Below are positions 1 through 11,530 of a stretch of DNA of 64,000 nucleotides, one piece after another (the stretch's first letter is position 1; each line of letters begins with the position of its first letter). The translations under genes and the position numbers were made by a program. Origin of the DNA: Acheta domesticus (taxonomy: Eukaryota; Arthropoda; Insecta; Orthoptera; Gryllidae); the NCBI GenBank assembly GCA_031308135.1, contig JAHLJT010000631.1, forward strand, positions 151,959,425 to 152,023,424, written 5' to 3'. The notes below the pieces were generated by a model that had not been told where the DNA came from, made no database searches, and saw only the letters and a list, made by a program, of their open reading frames with translations.

Positions 1-204
1 TTTGATTTTGTATGGTTAAATCAGCGCGGGTGATTTGAAGTCGCTGGACGAACATGAATACAAATATTCAGATTGTCTCTCTCAATCAAACAAGTTTTAG
101 ACGAAATTTAGTATTTTATAGTGTATAATCCGAGTCTGCAATAAAAAGTGGGGATTCCCATTTAAGATGCAACTTGATATATCCACGTTTACTTTGTCGA
201 ACTT
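1..204. other. AT-rich sequence with no recognised feature
   Basis: No coding frame, RNA gene or repeat boundary could be recognised here. The following family A head begins near 205. Confidence 0.4.
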
Positions 205-1080
205 ACTAACGTAAGAAGAGAAAGTATTGTGTGTGCCGGAAAATGACAAATTTTCGACACAAAAACTTATTACCGGGCTCTGGTAACGAAAAGGTGGATA
301 AATCTAGTTGCTAAATATAGAAAAAATTCCTCTAACACGTTGTGTATTTAGTTCCATTTTGTGCGTCTTTCATACCCAAAAATCGATTGATGGCAAAACG
401 TCTATCCCTCTGTCCATTTGTCTGTGCACAATGCAAGCGCATAGACCGTTCAGCCAATTTTCTCCAAAAATCATATTCTCCAATAGTTCTGGGAGATGTC
501 ACGGCCGCTGGGATTAGAAACCGATATTTTAATTTTGGGAGGTACTTTACATCTTACCCCTTGGACATATCAAAGAAATGGCTTCAAATTTTTTGATTAA
601 ATGTTGTTGTTAAATAGTTTGAAGGCCGTTTAAAAGAGCCTAATTTTCGGCCATAGATGTAATTTTCGTTAATAGCCCCACTTTTTCGAAAATTTCAACA
701 AAATTGAAGATAGAGATTTTTGTCTCGGACAAGACTGTTGTTCAAAATTTGGTCTTCGGAAAGAACATGTACAATACTTTGAGAAAACGAGTAGTTTTTG
801 CATACTTTGCGATTGAAATTTACGCAATTTTACTTTCTCATAAACCTCTCCAAACTTTTTCTTTAAATTTTCACCACAGATGTAATAAGGGACGGTAAGA
901 AATATGGTGCTAGTCTCATTTTCGGGCATTGCTCGTTTTTTGAAAATTGAAAATTACAAAACTGATTTTTGCTTCAAAGTCTGTTATACAAAATAAGCTC
1001 TTTAAAAATATAATGTACAATTTTTTGAAAAAAGAGTAGTTCTTGCGTAATTTCACTTAATATTAATGAAATATGTATAG
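205..1080 (+). mobile_element. Family A Helitron-like repeat, head region (diverged copy)
   Basis: The stretch opens with a head motif, TAAGAAGAGAAAGTATTG at about 213-230, that recurs in reverse near 3120-3140 and forward near 51710. It continues with a short stem (TTACC...GGTAA, about 271-287), a run of gtcc/gtct pyrimidine motifs and the AT-rich body shared with the copies at 6.2, 11.0, 33.2 and 37-38 kb. No open frame is conserved between copies, so the small frames inside are not genes. Assignment to Helitrons rests on the 3' ends of better copies, because this one has no clear 3' end. Confidence 0.5.
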
Positions 1081-2989
1081 TTTTCACACCAGCCAAGGGC
1101 CACGAAATAAATTGAATGAATGATATGAAAAACAATTTAATTTCAATTATAATTTACTATTGAAAGTGCCATTATTAATTCTCTTTTTAGTTTCTCGCTT
1201 TTCTATTTTTTACTGAATTTGTATTCTCAATGTATTGTTGTATTTCTTTTTAAGCAATCCGCAAAGCTTTATAGAAATTTCCCAAAAATGCCGCATCGAT
1301 ATTTGAGAAGATAATTGTTGTGGAACGTCGAGTCTTCTGCAATGAATTTTGCAGCAGTTTTTTTAATAAATTACTCCTCAGGATGCTCGGTGAGGTATGT
1401 AAAAAAAATATTTGTTTACGCCAAAAACGGTTAAAAACTGTGTGTGACAAGCTACGGGGAGACGTGAGTTCTGTGCACGTTTCCATAATTCTGTGATCTA
1501 TTCTAAGCCATATTCTAATCGAAATTTGAATACAGAAAAAAAGAGCCCTTTTTTCAAGTTTTGTGGACAAAATATTCGCTCCTAAATAATTGAATCTATT
1601 TTCAAAGGTAAATTAGCGATAAATTGGTGCCCCTAAACCTCATGTTCTTAATGAAAAATATATGGAGAACGATAATTTGAATAACTATATTTTCCACAGA
1701 AAATTAGCAGACGTGCACAAAATAATGAAGTTACATTTACGTCCAAAAGCAAAACAAGGGGCCATCTTAGCATTTGCTCAAGGATCATGGAAACTGGACA
1801 AAAAACCTAATCGAGATGGGGGCCATCGACCCAAGAGCTGTGGTACAATACTTGTCACAGGTTCTTTAGAATTATACAGTCCAAATGGTAAATAATTACG
1901 TTAACTATCATTGTTAAAATTAATGTTACTTTCCTTTTGATGCTTGGTATAGTCTCGAATTGTATAGAAACAGTTAAGCTGCAGAAAATATTTCACTTGG
2001 GACTTACTGCGTGTACAGGCTGCAAAATAACTTCGAAGTGGGAGAACTAAAATCAGTCGGGACTGTCGGGTCGTGGATACAAACTTCCAATCCTCTCGCT
2101 GAATCTCTGCAATAAACGCAATGGATCCCACTTGTTAGAATATTTATATGAAAGAATCAGTGATCATTGAATAGATAGTTCAGTTGTACCTGTTTATTCC
2201 ACACTCCGTTTATTGAGGGAAGACGCTGCGACCTCTTAGAATTTTACTTGTTGCCAATTGTCTCGAGTTTAAATCCAATTGTTACGGCCCGCTAATACAC
2301 ACGCACTCATGCTTACTTCCCTATGCCGAGAATACGACTGCTATGAAATCACTGTGGTGGTGTTTGGAATTTTATAACAATGCTTTAGCCGCCCCTCTTC
2401 CACGAATTTCGGAAATTTGTAGAATCTTGTCTCGGCTTGCCAGGTGACCAGTGCAGTCTGGCGGTCGTGTTTGAAAGCATTTTTTTTTACAAACAGTTGA
2501 AAATCTGGCGCCAAAGAACATGTCTTCCAAAGCACATCGTGAAAGAATGACTCTGCTCTTTTGTTTAGAATTAGAGCGCGGAATTTGGGGGAATTTATTC
2601 TATCTCCAAAGCGTGACGTTTAAAATATACATGCTCTGAGCTGGTAATTAATGCCAAAGATTGTTACAAATACTTGACTTACTCGGACGGTTCCAAATGT
2701 GAATCATTTTTGGCTGCTCATGTGCCAACACTGCCAACTGAATAAAAGAAAAACGATGATAATCTATCAAAACTGTTATCTAACGATGAAAAGCAACTTA
2801 CGAGTGACCAGCCCGAATTTTCGTAATTATTTTGTCAAATGCATATATTCTATTTGCTGTATTGATATTATTATCCAAGCGAATGCACGTAGTTTTGACA
2901 AGGCTAGCAAACAGTTCTTTGCTCGCTCCTTGGTTGATTGCACGTTTTCAAATAATATCTGAGGTGTTTGTAGCGCAGAAAATGCAGTA
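1081..2989. other. AT-rich stretch without a recognised gene
   Basis: Several short open frames occur (the longest about 100 codons, around 1250-1570 on the minus strand and 1662-1895 on the plus strand), but none matches a protein family I know. No terminal repeats were seen. I see nothing here that I can support as a gene. Confidence 0.3.
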
Positions 2990-3051
2990 GTTTAATATTA
3001 CGGAGCTGTTTCCAATAACGCGAGAAAGTGTGTGCTGTTGAGCACCAGTAG
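2990..3051 (+). mobile_element. Family B/A 3' terminus ending CAGTAG before T
   Basis: The segment carries GCGAGAAAGTGTGTGC followed by a small hairpin (GTGC, loop, GCAC) and ends CAGTAG immediately before TT. The same arrangement ends the copies at 63212 and 15043 (minus strand). It is a 5'-truncated tail. Confidence 0.5.
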
Positions 3052-3150
3052 TTTCATTACCAGGGCCCGGCAATAAGAGTGTTTGTGTCGTAAATTCGCC
3101 GTTCTCCGGCGCACGATTGCAATACTTTCTCTTCTTACGTTAGTAAATGC
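3052..3150 (-). mobile_element. Family A head fragment, reversed
   Basis: Read on the minus strand this matches the head at 205-300: the TAAGAAGAGAAAGTATTG motif (about 3120-3140), a ccgg-rich segment, and the stem flanking ggcccgg. It directly follows the plus-strand tail ending at 3051, so two element ends abut in opposite orientation. Confidence 0.45.
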
Positions 3151-3800
3151 GAGAAATTAAAAAGCACGATGAACGCCGTTTGAATTTCCTAATGCAATGT
3201 TGCCAAACCGCCAATGTTGATAACCAATGTTGATAACCATAGCCGCGGCTTGACTCTCGCTCGGCGCGGTGTCACCAAACTTCCTTGAATAATCGTTTTA
3301 GCAATCGGATTCGCGCCACGGTTCAAGCCGGGGCTTCAAAGTCTTGGTTTCAGAATCACGACTGAGACCACGTGCTAGAAATCTACTTTAAAGCTACAAA
3401 CAGTGGGACGCGGCTTATTCATGTACTCTTCACATCCTCTGTATGATTTTGCAGTTTTCCTCTCTAACCGCATTCTAGGTCTATTGCTTCAATTCTTCCA
3501 TGTTTTCATTGCAAGGTTTTGACTTAGCAACGTACTTCTTCCGCTATCCACTGCACAACAGTCTCTCCGCTGTTAACCTCCGGCGTGACAGAAGCCGCAA
3601 GCACTGCGATCGCAGTCTCTTCCCTTCCCTGCGGGGGGCGCACGACAACTGCTCCCTGTTGCGCCACCGCCACCGCCACCGCCAAGCCACCTGCAAGCAA
3701 CCGCCAGCGCCATCTCAAGCGCGTTGGTCTCGCCAAGCGAAAACCTTACATCTCTTGAGGGAGCACTACATCAAGCAGTTACCGCAAAACCAAATTTGAC
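3151..3800. other. Mixed-composition sequence, no gene recognised
   Basis: Locally GC-rich patches lie at 3230-3340 and 3560-3740, the latter with a short run of CCGCCA units (about 3665-3685). Overlapping frames of 70-99 codons on both strands over this patch are a composition effect. No family was recognised. Confidence 0.3.
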
Positions 3801-4160
3801 TACCATTTAGGACTATTTAATTACTAATTAATTATGAACAAATTAATTTTTTTGCTCTTCAACCTTTCGAGTAATTAATGGTGAGCTATCTTAAGACTAA
3901 GCTGGCACACCACATTCGGTTACCACAAATATAAATGTCATCTTCTGGAACGATTTAATTGATAATTAATTACACAAAAATGATTTAATTGCTCTTCAAA
4001 TTTCCAAGTAATTAATGGCGAACTAGCCCTTAAGATTTAAGGTGGTACACTACAATAGGTTTCCACAAAACATATGACACCATTTAGAACTTAATTAACA
4101 ATTACACAAATTCTTTTGCTCGTCAATTTTTTGCGGAATTAATGGTGAGCTAGCTTAAGA
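3800..4160. repeat. Three-unit tandem repeat, unit about 130 bp
   Basis: The motif gctcttcaa...taattaatggtgagcta...cttaag appears at about 3853, 3991 and 4118, spaced 138 and 127 bp. Each unit also carries a ttaattanttaattac-like AT core. The units are diverged, so the array is old. Confidence 0.6.
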
Positions 4161-4243
4161 TGAAGTATTTATTAGTTTTCCATTGACCTCTCGAATTATA
4201 TAGGATGGATGTGTTTCTTGAGAGAAGGTCATCTAAGAAATTA

Positions 4244-4271
4244 CTAGTTGTGCTACAGAATGGCACAGACT
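4244..4271 (-). mobile_element. Family A 3' end (minus), separated from its body by a LINE
   Basis: On the minus strand this ends with the standard family A tail: aaagtctgtgccattctgtag...actag followed by T. The continuation of the same copy resumes at about 4965, on the other side of the LINE inserted at 4272-4963. Confidence 0.65.

Positions 4272-4325
<54 letters not shown>
4272..4325 (-). repeat. (AAT)n / (TTA)n tail of LINE insertion
   Basis: About 17-18 AAT units. On the minus strand this is a (TTA)n tail directly after an AATAAA-containing LINE 3' UTR, so it is the retrotransposition tail and not an independent microsatellite. Confidence 0.75.
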
Positions 4326-4328
<3 letters not shown>

Positions 4329-4963
4329 TATTGCACAAAAAAGTACAACGGCGAGTCTCAGTAATTAAATTACTGCTTTTCAGACTAACCACAAGAAAAA
4401 TACAGATCATAAACATAAAATCAAAAGAGAATAAGAATAAGTTGAAAAAAGCATAAATGTAAGTACATGAGGATTAGAAATTGAAAAAGTTACATAAGTA
4501 AAATATAATTGTAAGTGTATAGCAGATAATATGAGACAATATAATATAACAGGAAACACTGAAGTAAAGCTATACATCAAGAAGGTTACAGAAAATTTAA
4601 CATAATACATCAAGAAACACTGAAGAAAGATTAAAAATTAAGTTTAATAAATTTACAAAGTTTTTCACAGAATGATTTGTAGGGAAGGGTTTTAAGCTCA
4701 TGAGGGATTAAATTGTAGAAGTGTGGACCAAGATAGCTAAAGGATGCCTCAAATTTGGTAGTACGATGAACGGGAATAACAAGTAGGAAATTGGCAAATC
4801 GGGTAGTACGTGAAGCAGACTCATTTGATTGTGAAAAAAGTTTAAGCCGATCCCGAAGATAACTGGGAGAATTAGAGGAGAGCACAGAGTGTACCAGTAA
4901 ACATAGGTGAAATATCCATCTCTGTCTCATGGTCAACCAGTCTGATTTATCCATGAATGGTGA
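4272..4963 (-). mobile_element. 5'-truncated LINE: C-terminus of reverse transcriptase ORF, 3' UTR and tail
   Basis: A minus-strand frame at 4631-4954 (about 107 codons, no conserved start because the copy is 5' truncated) encodes the conserved tail found after the reverse transcriptase in CR1/Jockey-like LINEs: an arginine/threonine-rich segment, then VPVHR-like residues, SFSYLGPHFYNLIPHELK, and a basic end. A 3' UTR of about 300 bp follows, with AATAAA next to a (TTA)n tail. The copy sits inside a family A element: the A tail is at 4244-4271 and the A body resumes at about 4965. The flanks gacttt and gatttt may be a short, diverged target duplication. The clade cannot be fixed from this piece. 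Confidence 0.7.
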
Positions 4964-4964
4964 T

Positions 4965-5250
4965 TTTCTCGTATTAGTTTTCTAGTATTAGTATTCTCCT
5001 TTGGTCTGGGCTAGCTATTCGAACTTGACACATTATTTGGTCGGCTGCCATCAATCGCCGCCCAAAGAACATTTTTTTTGACATTTCATTAATTTTTCGG
5101 TTTTGCCCCTAATGTAAATATTAACGACGTGAGAGACAATTCTATAAAAATACATTTTTGAAATTTTTGAAAAAAAAAGAATAGAACAATTGGGCGTTAA
5201 TGACATCTCATAGAGTACATGAGGCACTATCCCTATCAACAGTTTAAAGA
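4965..5250 (-). mobile_element. Family A body, minus strand, continuation of 4244-4271
   Basis: Contains the segment that precedes the tail in all A copies (ggcggcgat-type motif at about 5040-5065, and gtctctcacgtcgttaatatttacat in reverse near 5115-5145). It is cut at 5250 by a reverse family B tail. Confidence 0.6.
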
Positions 5251-5253
5251 AAA

Positions 5254-5340
5254 CTTGTGGTGCTTCCAACGCACATACTTTCTGGCACTGCTTCTACATG
5301 GCCCTAAATGCTATTCGACTACTACATAAACCACGAACTA
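5254..5340 (-). mobile_element. Family B tail, minus strand, ending CAAG before T
   Basis: On the minus strand: a tttatgtagtagt-type segment, then gaaagtatgtgc, a loop, GCACCAC and AAG, followed by T. It matches the tails at 63212 and 15043, though the terminal CTAG has become CAAG. The tRNA-like head is missing or too diverged to see. Confidence 0.5.
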
Positions 5341-5999
5341 TGAAACGGGGAAACCAATACCTTGGGTAAATGAAATATTTTAACTACAAACGATTCAAAA
5401 ATGATGAACGCAATTTATAGTTTCAACATGCATTGACAAATTTCATCTACTACGTTTCTCAAATTCGTACTTTTTAGCGGTTTTCACTTTCGGCAATTTA
5501 AATTGATATAAAGCATATAGGAGTAATGGGTATTTTCGCAACCAGAAACAGCAAGCGAATGATTTCAGTAATAAAATTATTCCAAAATTACCCATGAAAT
5601 AAAATCTCAATATAAGTAATACACTACGTCGGCACTAAAATCACAACATTAATATGAATTATGACTGACACACACATATATACTTAATATTCTTTCTAAA
5701 TTTCAGTGATACATTTTCTATAGTATTAATTTTTCTGGATAAAAAACACATGGTTTAATAGCAAATTTCTTGACATGGTAACCAATTTAATTCCCAAATC
5801 ACTATCTATTTCCCTTTGTGAGCGAATACAAAAGATGAAAAAATCATACTTGGGGTACTTTTTTCAATAATTCGATAAAATGCTATAAAACCAAATATTT
5901 GGAAAACTCCTCAATTGACGCGATGGTTTACTTTTCGTTTTGGTGCCATAGCCACTTTTCATTCTGTGTGTGATTAAAAACACCAACATTTTTCAGCAT
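5341..5999. other. AT-rich stretch without a recognised gene
   Basis: No open frame of note, no boundary motif, and no clear similarity to the repeat families defined elsewhere in the window. Confidence 0.3.
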
Positions 6000-6178
6000 T
6001 TTGATTTTTGGGGCGGACAGACGGACGGTCTGACGATTTGAAAAGAACCACTTTTTCGGTATGAATGGACCCCAAAACATGTATTTCCATTGAAATCTCG
6101 AAATCGATTTTTCGCAGCATTACATAACTTTCCCTACACTACGTATATTACTCCATATATACGTACGTATACGGGAAA
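6000..6178 (-). mobile_element. Family A head, minus strand
   Basis: In reverse this reads ACTTTCCCGTATACGTACG..., then gggaaagttatgtaatgctgcg, a tcgatttcgagatttcaa segment, and the ggggtccattcataccgaaaaa motif ending in gtccgtc. The same order opens the copies at 11028 (plus) and 10078 (minus). Confidence 0.6.
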
Positions 6179-7645
6179 GTAAAAAGTGGGTAAAACTAGT
6201 TGCTAAATTAAGAAAAAATCCCCTAACTCGTGGTGTAGCCAAAATCCCCGTTTTGTGGGTCCTTGATACCGAAAAACGAATTGAAAGCAAAACGTCCGTC
6301 TGTCTATCCGTTCGTCCGACCGACCGTCCGTCAATCCGTCCGTCCGTCTTTCTGTCTGTCTGTCTGTCTGTAGGTCAGTCTTTGAACAACACTAGCACTT
6401 AAACCATATGTACAATTTCTTCCAAAAATAATACTCCCCCGTCGATCTGATTCCACTCGATGCGCCGCGATTTTGGAAATCATTCTTCAAAATTTAGGGA
6501 TACATTGCACGAAGACCCCCTGAAATTTTCAAAATTTTCTCAAAAACGGCTCCAGATGTTTTCTTAAATTTCTTGCAGAAATAGAGTAAAATACACTTAT
6601 TGAGGTGGCATAGTTCCGATTTTCAGGGTTAATTCGAAATTTTCGAAAATTGCAAAAGTTTGGATGTTTTTGGCATCTTCCTCTAACTACAAAATTAAAG
6701 ATAGAGATTTTTAATTCAAGTAAAAGTTGTTCTCCATAGTGTGTTTGTTCATAAAGTCATGTACATTTTTTAAAAATTTTAGTAGTTTTCACGCAATATT
6801 GCATGCAATATGTGCAATTTTAAAAAATTACCAAAACTAGCTTTTCTCATAAACGGCTCCACTTTTTTTCTTTAAACTTTTAGTAGGGATAGTACTAAAT
6901 GTACTCTATGAGATGACATAAACGCCATATTGCTCTATTCATTTGTTTTTCAAAAATTACAAAAATGAAAATGTTTTTTATTGTCTCTCACGTCATTACT
7001 ATTTACATTATCGGCGATTTGATCACATTATTACGTTTATGAGTACATGTGCTTTAAATAATGTCAAGTAAAGTTTCTCGAGAACTCAGCCTTTTTCTGC
7101 GAAAACTACCTCAAAAGTCCGCATTTTCAGAAACGCTCAAACGTCATTATCTCATAAATGGCTCCAATTTTTTTCTTAAAGTTTTCGAATGGATAGTGCT
7201 AATTCTTTAATGTGACGTTAAGTTCTTTTTGGGGTCCTTTTTGGGTTTTGTATCACACCTTTAATATACACATTACCAGCAATTTGTAAACACCGTTTTA
7301 TTTGTGAGTGTAAGTGCATGAAATGAATTCAAATGAAGTTTCTCGAAAACTCAGAAATTTTATGTGAAAAATGAGCTTCAAATTTCGCATTTTTAGTAGC
7401 GTTAAACGCCATTTTCTTAAAAAAAACGGCTAAAAGTTTTTTAAAGAAAATTGTGATATATGACTTGTACTGATGATAGTTTGTACTGTTCTCTGAAACC
7501 GAAACATTACGAAAATGTTTTTAAAAAGTACTTTGGGCGGTGATAGATGGCAGCAAGAGTATGCGGATATCCGAATAACCAGCCGAAACCAAAGGAAATA
7601 GAAAACTAATTCGGGAAAGTCTGTGCCATTCTGTAGCACCACTAG
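6179..7645 (+). mobile_element. Family A Helitron-like element, long copy with 3' end
   Basis: This is one of the longest A copies. It opens with aaaaagtgggtaaaactagttgc, then the ccttgataccgaaaaa and (gtcc/gtct)n block at 6290-6375. A non-coding AT-rich body follows in which one module recurs about every 300 bp (acggctcca...ttt near 6545, 6852, 7153 and 7423). It ends gtctgtgccattctgtagca, ccactag at 7642-7645, followed by T. The GTGC...GCAC hairpin just before CTAG and the T flank are Helitron 3'-end features. No Rep/helicase frame is present, so the element would be non-autonomous. Confidence 0.6.
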
Positions 7646-8103
7646 TTTAATATTTATTTTCTATCTATTCAACATTACATACTTTCCAGAGCAGTTAATT
7701 TTTGCCAGTTCATCAACATTTGGTTATTAACCTAACTGCGCTATCCCATCGGGTAACTAAGACATTTAGTTTTAATAGAAGTTATAAAGACCGATAACAG
7801 TAGATTATTTTGAGTTTTGATATTAGTAATTATAAATTTAATATATTTTCATAATACTCAATTATGGGGGCAAAACCAGTCTCTTGGAAATTTGATTTTA
7901 TTCGGAGCCCTAACTCTTCGGATTGACCTAGATTGAAATCTTTGGCATAGGTTGCAGATGGAAGAAGATAAAAACATCTTTGGGCTCAAACTCTGTTATG
8001 TTTGAGATTTGTAATTCATCATGTATATACGTACTTGAGATGATGCTCTAAAGACTTCAGAAATAAACGAAATATTTCAAAGACCTAGAATAATTAAAAA
8101 ATT
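7646..8103. other. AT-rich stretch, nothing recognised
   Basis: No open frame or repeat family was recognised between the family A end and the hairpin at 8107. Confidence 0.3.
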
Positions 8104-8106
8104 CAC

Positions 8107-8246
8107 TGCTGTGCAGCAAGTAAAATATTAAGACGAGTAAAGATGCAAAAATAACCAAAAAATATATTTCTCTTTCATGTTTATGTATGCTTTTTACTAT
8201 ATTTTTTCTTTACTCATCTTAATATTTTACTTGCTGCTGCACAGCA
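8107..8246. repeat. MITE-like hairpin (inverted repeat arms about 35 bp)
   Basis: Arms at about 8107-8141 and 8209-8246 are inverted copies (tgctgtgcagcaagtaaaat...attaaga.gagtaaa) separated by about 65 bp of AT-rich loop. The right arm has three extra bases. No target duplication was identified. Confidence 0.65.
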
Positions 8247-8563
8247 TTGAAGTTTCTACTTCCACTTGAAATGAAACATTCATAACACTAATGGGACTAA
8301 TTACGATAGCAATAGACGTGCCTGAAAATATCAAAGATAAATTTCTTTCACCCTGCCTTTCTGACTTGGGATGCAGGGAGACTCAGGGTGTAGTGCATGC
8401 ACGAAAACTAAGTCTGCAGTTCGAAAATTAGTACACATACTCATTTAATTAATAAAACCATTGGGGATTGCCACTGTCGCTGCAGCGTCTCTGTCCGAGA
8501 GGTCCGACGGTGGTTGAAGTCCTGAGAGTGGCGGATTTCCGATACAAGCTACGTGGTCGCTAG
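8247..8563. other. Unassigned sequence
   Basis: No gene, repeat boundary or RNA gene was recognised. Confidence 0.3.
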
Positions 8564-9060
8564 ATGGAATTCAACCTCTGTCTAGAGGAAAATTCTAGCG
8601 GCTTGCTAAAATTTTCTAGTGCTCTGATCGGCAGTTTTCCAAGGTTCCTCCGTCCAATACCAAGTGAATGCAGCACCATAACAAACGAGCCAAAAAGTGC
8701 ACGCTATCTTTCTTTCCTCGACCTGGTCCCTTACTCCTTCTTAACACGCACACTTCTATTACACTACTCCACATATCGGGTGACCAGTCGGAAGCTTAGG
8801 TTGATTGATTAATTAATGTTTTTTGACACGTCAACTGCTACGGTCATTAATTGTCTTATTGTGATGTTGTAATTGTAATGTAATTGTAAAGTTTATTCCG
8901 CGAGGTGGTGGTGTTTCTTCCCCACTGGATAGTGAGGTCCGGCGCCAACCTACACGTTGGATTAGGGGGATTTCCCCCTGCAGGTAGGTACCTCTCCCAT
9001 CGGGGCACCGACCAGCCGGGACAATCGGAAGTTTGTCTCGGCTAACACTCACTTTCACTA
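8564..9060 (+). repeat. Family C repeat, copy 1
   Basis: The right part (about 8890-9050) shares the order ttcnccncnctgnatngng...ggcgcc.acctac...ggtaggtac/ccaggtat...ggggcaccg.cc.agccgg with copies at 32205-32400 and 42555-42745. The left part (8570-8760) matches 32465-32640 in reverse. It may be the 5' region of a LINE, but no protein domain was seen in any copy. Confidence 0.45.
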
Positions 9061-9529
9061 CACTTCTGCACTCATCGGGAGCTTAGAGCCGTCCACACTG
9101 AGAAGTGCGTTGCTGGAGGGGATTACCTGAAGGGATAAATTCCCCACAAGCTGCCGTGAAGGTATGTGCCGGAACATAGGCTTGGAATGAACGCCGCCAC
9201 CTCCAGGCTTAAACCTTATAACACTAATGAGAGTCGTGACCAGGGAATAGATATTTCTTCCCTCAAAAACTTGAAATGTGCTTTTAAAAATATACATTTA
9301 TGACCTAAAAATTCTTAAATATGCATTTTAATATGCAATTAAAATTAACAATATTTCATTTCCTCAAAAAAACTTTCTTGATAAAATTCAGGAGAAGCAT
9401 GCTTAGAATGATAATCTATTTTTTATGCAACATAATGTTATCCACTCTACTTCGTGAGAGAAATAATTAAGTAAATATTTACCTTAGTGAAGTAATTGTA
9501 GGTATTGTATTTCTTCTGACTGGTTTTAA
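9061..9529. other. Unassigned sequence
   Basis: The GC content drops sharply after about 9280. No gene was recognised. The 79-codon minus-strand frame at 9058-9297 has no recognisable domain. Confidence 0.3.
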
Positions 9530-10078
9530 ATATATATCAAGAAATATTGCAGGCAATATTGCGCAAACTACCAAAAATTTTTTAAAATGTACATGACCTT
9601 AATGTAAGAACTAATTATGGAGAAAATAATTTCATTTGAAATATCTGAAGAAAAAATCACTTCCTTTAATTTTGTAGTTGTAGAAAGTTGTCGAAAAAAT
9701 TTGTTTACATGGGTTAACTAATATGTGAAGATCGGACATACGCCACTTTTGTCGGGTATTTTACTCTATTCTTACAAGAAATATGAAGAAAATACCTGAA
9801 GTGGTTTTTGAGAAAATTTTGAAAATGTCATAGGATATGTGTAAAGTACCCCCAAATTTTAAAGAATTTTTCGACCTGGTACCGTACGTATGGTTTAGGC
9901 GCTAGGGGTGTTCACATACGGACAGACGGACGTTTTCAAAAGACACTTTTTCGGTATCAGGTTATCCCAAAACGTGTAATTCCGTTGAAATCTCGAAATC
10001 GACTTTCCGCAGCATTACATAATTTTCTCTATACTACGTGTATTACTCCGTATATACGTACATGTACGGGAAAGTGAA
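9530..10078 (-). mobile_element. Family A head and proximal body, minus strand
   Basis: In reverse it begins ACTTTCCCGTACATGTACG (near 10060-10078), continues with the gctgcggaaagtcgatttcg and cctgataccgaaaaag motifs, and runs into the AT-rich body. The 3' part is missing. Confidence 0.6.
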
Positions 10079-10409
10079 AACGCAAAGTGTTATAAGCTCT
10101 TTCGAATCAATGAACGCTCACAAAACTACTACGCTGAAACAAGCACGTACTTTCTCGTCCGTATCTTCAAGCAAAATTGCGCGAAAAGTCGCGCATTTAG
10201 GCAAATAACGCAAAATTACACGAATTATTTAGCCGTAAATAAAACTATTAATACGAAAGAACAGGCAGCAATCATTTTGGCCTTCTGTTACCAGTGGGCC
10301 GTTACAACAGTGGGTTACAAGTAACAACGACCGCTAATTCGTAAGGGATACAGATTTTTGCCAATTATCATTGTTGATACCGCTATTGACGAGAAATGAA
10401 AAGAGAAAA
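10079..10409. other. Unassigned, with a possible reversed tail near 10130-10165
   Basis: The stretch contains acgtactttctcgtc near 10147, which resembles the reverse of the gagaaagtacgtgc tail motif, but the terminal CTAG is unclear. No gene was recognised. Confidence 0.3.
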
Positions 10410-10445
10410 CTATTGGTGCTCCCAAAGCACTGTGTCTAAATAGTT
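10410..10445 (-). mobile_element. Family B tail, minus strand, ending AATAG before T
   Basis: On the minus strand: atttagacacagtgctttgg, gagcacc, aatag, then T. This is the hairpin-plus-NTAG terminus with a perfect GTGC/GCAC stem. Confidence 0.5.
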
Positions 10446-11027
10446 CTAAATTAGAGCCGGACAAAATGCCCTGAGTTCCGTTTGTTCACGGCGGCGATAC
10501 CAAGCGCGTCGATACTACTGTCCGAGAATGCCAGTTCCGGAACTATCATTATCGAGAACGAACGATACCGAAACTTGGCCTGTTATCGGTGTGCACCGAC
10601 CGCGCCGAATAAATGCAGGAGGCGTCACCGGAGCTTTCGCCACCGTTTAGTATAGCTCAAACTCGAGGCAGGTGACGGTATGTCTTGTTGAATAAGGCAA
10701 ACTATTTTTGCGATTTGCATGATTTGTACGTTGACACAAGCAATCTATCGGCACCTTTAATTTTTGTACGAAGCGTCAAGCTTTTGACATATATTTATAA
10801 AAAAAGAATGAAAAAATAACAATTATGACGAATATTTATTTTCGTCTATTTTCACGTAAATATAAGGCATATTTAACTTTCTAAGATTTTTTATTAAAAT
10901 GTATTTCTATTTTCTTCTAGTTTGGTTAAAAATGAATGTTTAAATCCCTTCCACTTGCACTAATCCCAGCCGTTTGGCAACGAAACTCTATTTTTTATCT
11001 ACATCTAGACTGAGGATGTAATTGGTT
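10446..11027. other. Unassigned; moderately GC-rich patch at 10460-10680
   Basis: No coding frame of note and no family recognised. The patch is flanked by AT-rich sequence. Confidence 0.3.
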
Positions 11028-11530
11028 TTTACTTTCCCGTATACGTACGTAATACATACTCCCATATACGGACTAATATATAAGTATAGAGAAAGTTATG
11101 TAATGCTGCGGAAAATCGATTTCGAGATTTCAACGGAAATACACGTTTTGGGGTCCCCTGATACCGAAAAAGTGGGTCTTTTCAAAACGTCCGTCCGTCC
11201 CTCTGTCCGTCTGTTCATCTGTCCGTCTGTTATTCTGTGAACAACACTAGTACGTAAGCCATACGTGAAATTTCTTCTAAAATGGATATTCCCCGGTCGA
11301 TCTGCGTCCACTCAAGGCTTCTCGATTTTCAAAACCTTTCTTCAAAATTTAAGGGTACTTTATATGAAGCTCCTCGGACATTTTCAAAATTTTCTCAAAA
11401 ACGGCTTTATTTTTTTCTTTTAATTTTTTGTACAGCAGAGGTCCCATTTTCACGGTTTACTCTGAATTTTCGAAAATTGCCAAAGTTTGAATTTTTTTCG
11501 GCGTCTTTCTAGAACTACAAAATTGAAGAT
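11028..11530 (+). mobile_element. Family A head, plus strand
   Basis: Begins ACTTTCCCGTATACGTACG at about 11031, then tatagagaaagttatgtaat, gctgcggaaaatcgatttcg, ggggtcccctgataccgaaa and a (gtcc/gtct)n block at about 11188-11235. The similarity ends at about 11530, mid-body. Frames on both strands are shadows of the pyrimidine-rich block. Confidence 0.6.

Noticed and set aside
4205..4456. Frame encoding a polyasparagine run (and the polyleucine frame opposite, 4150-4416)
   Set aside because: It is translation of the (AAT)n tail of a LINE insertion, not a gene.
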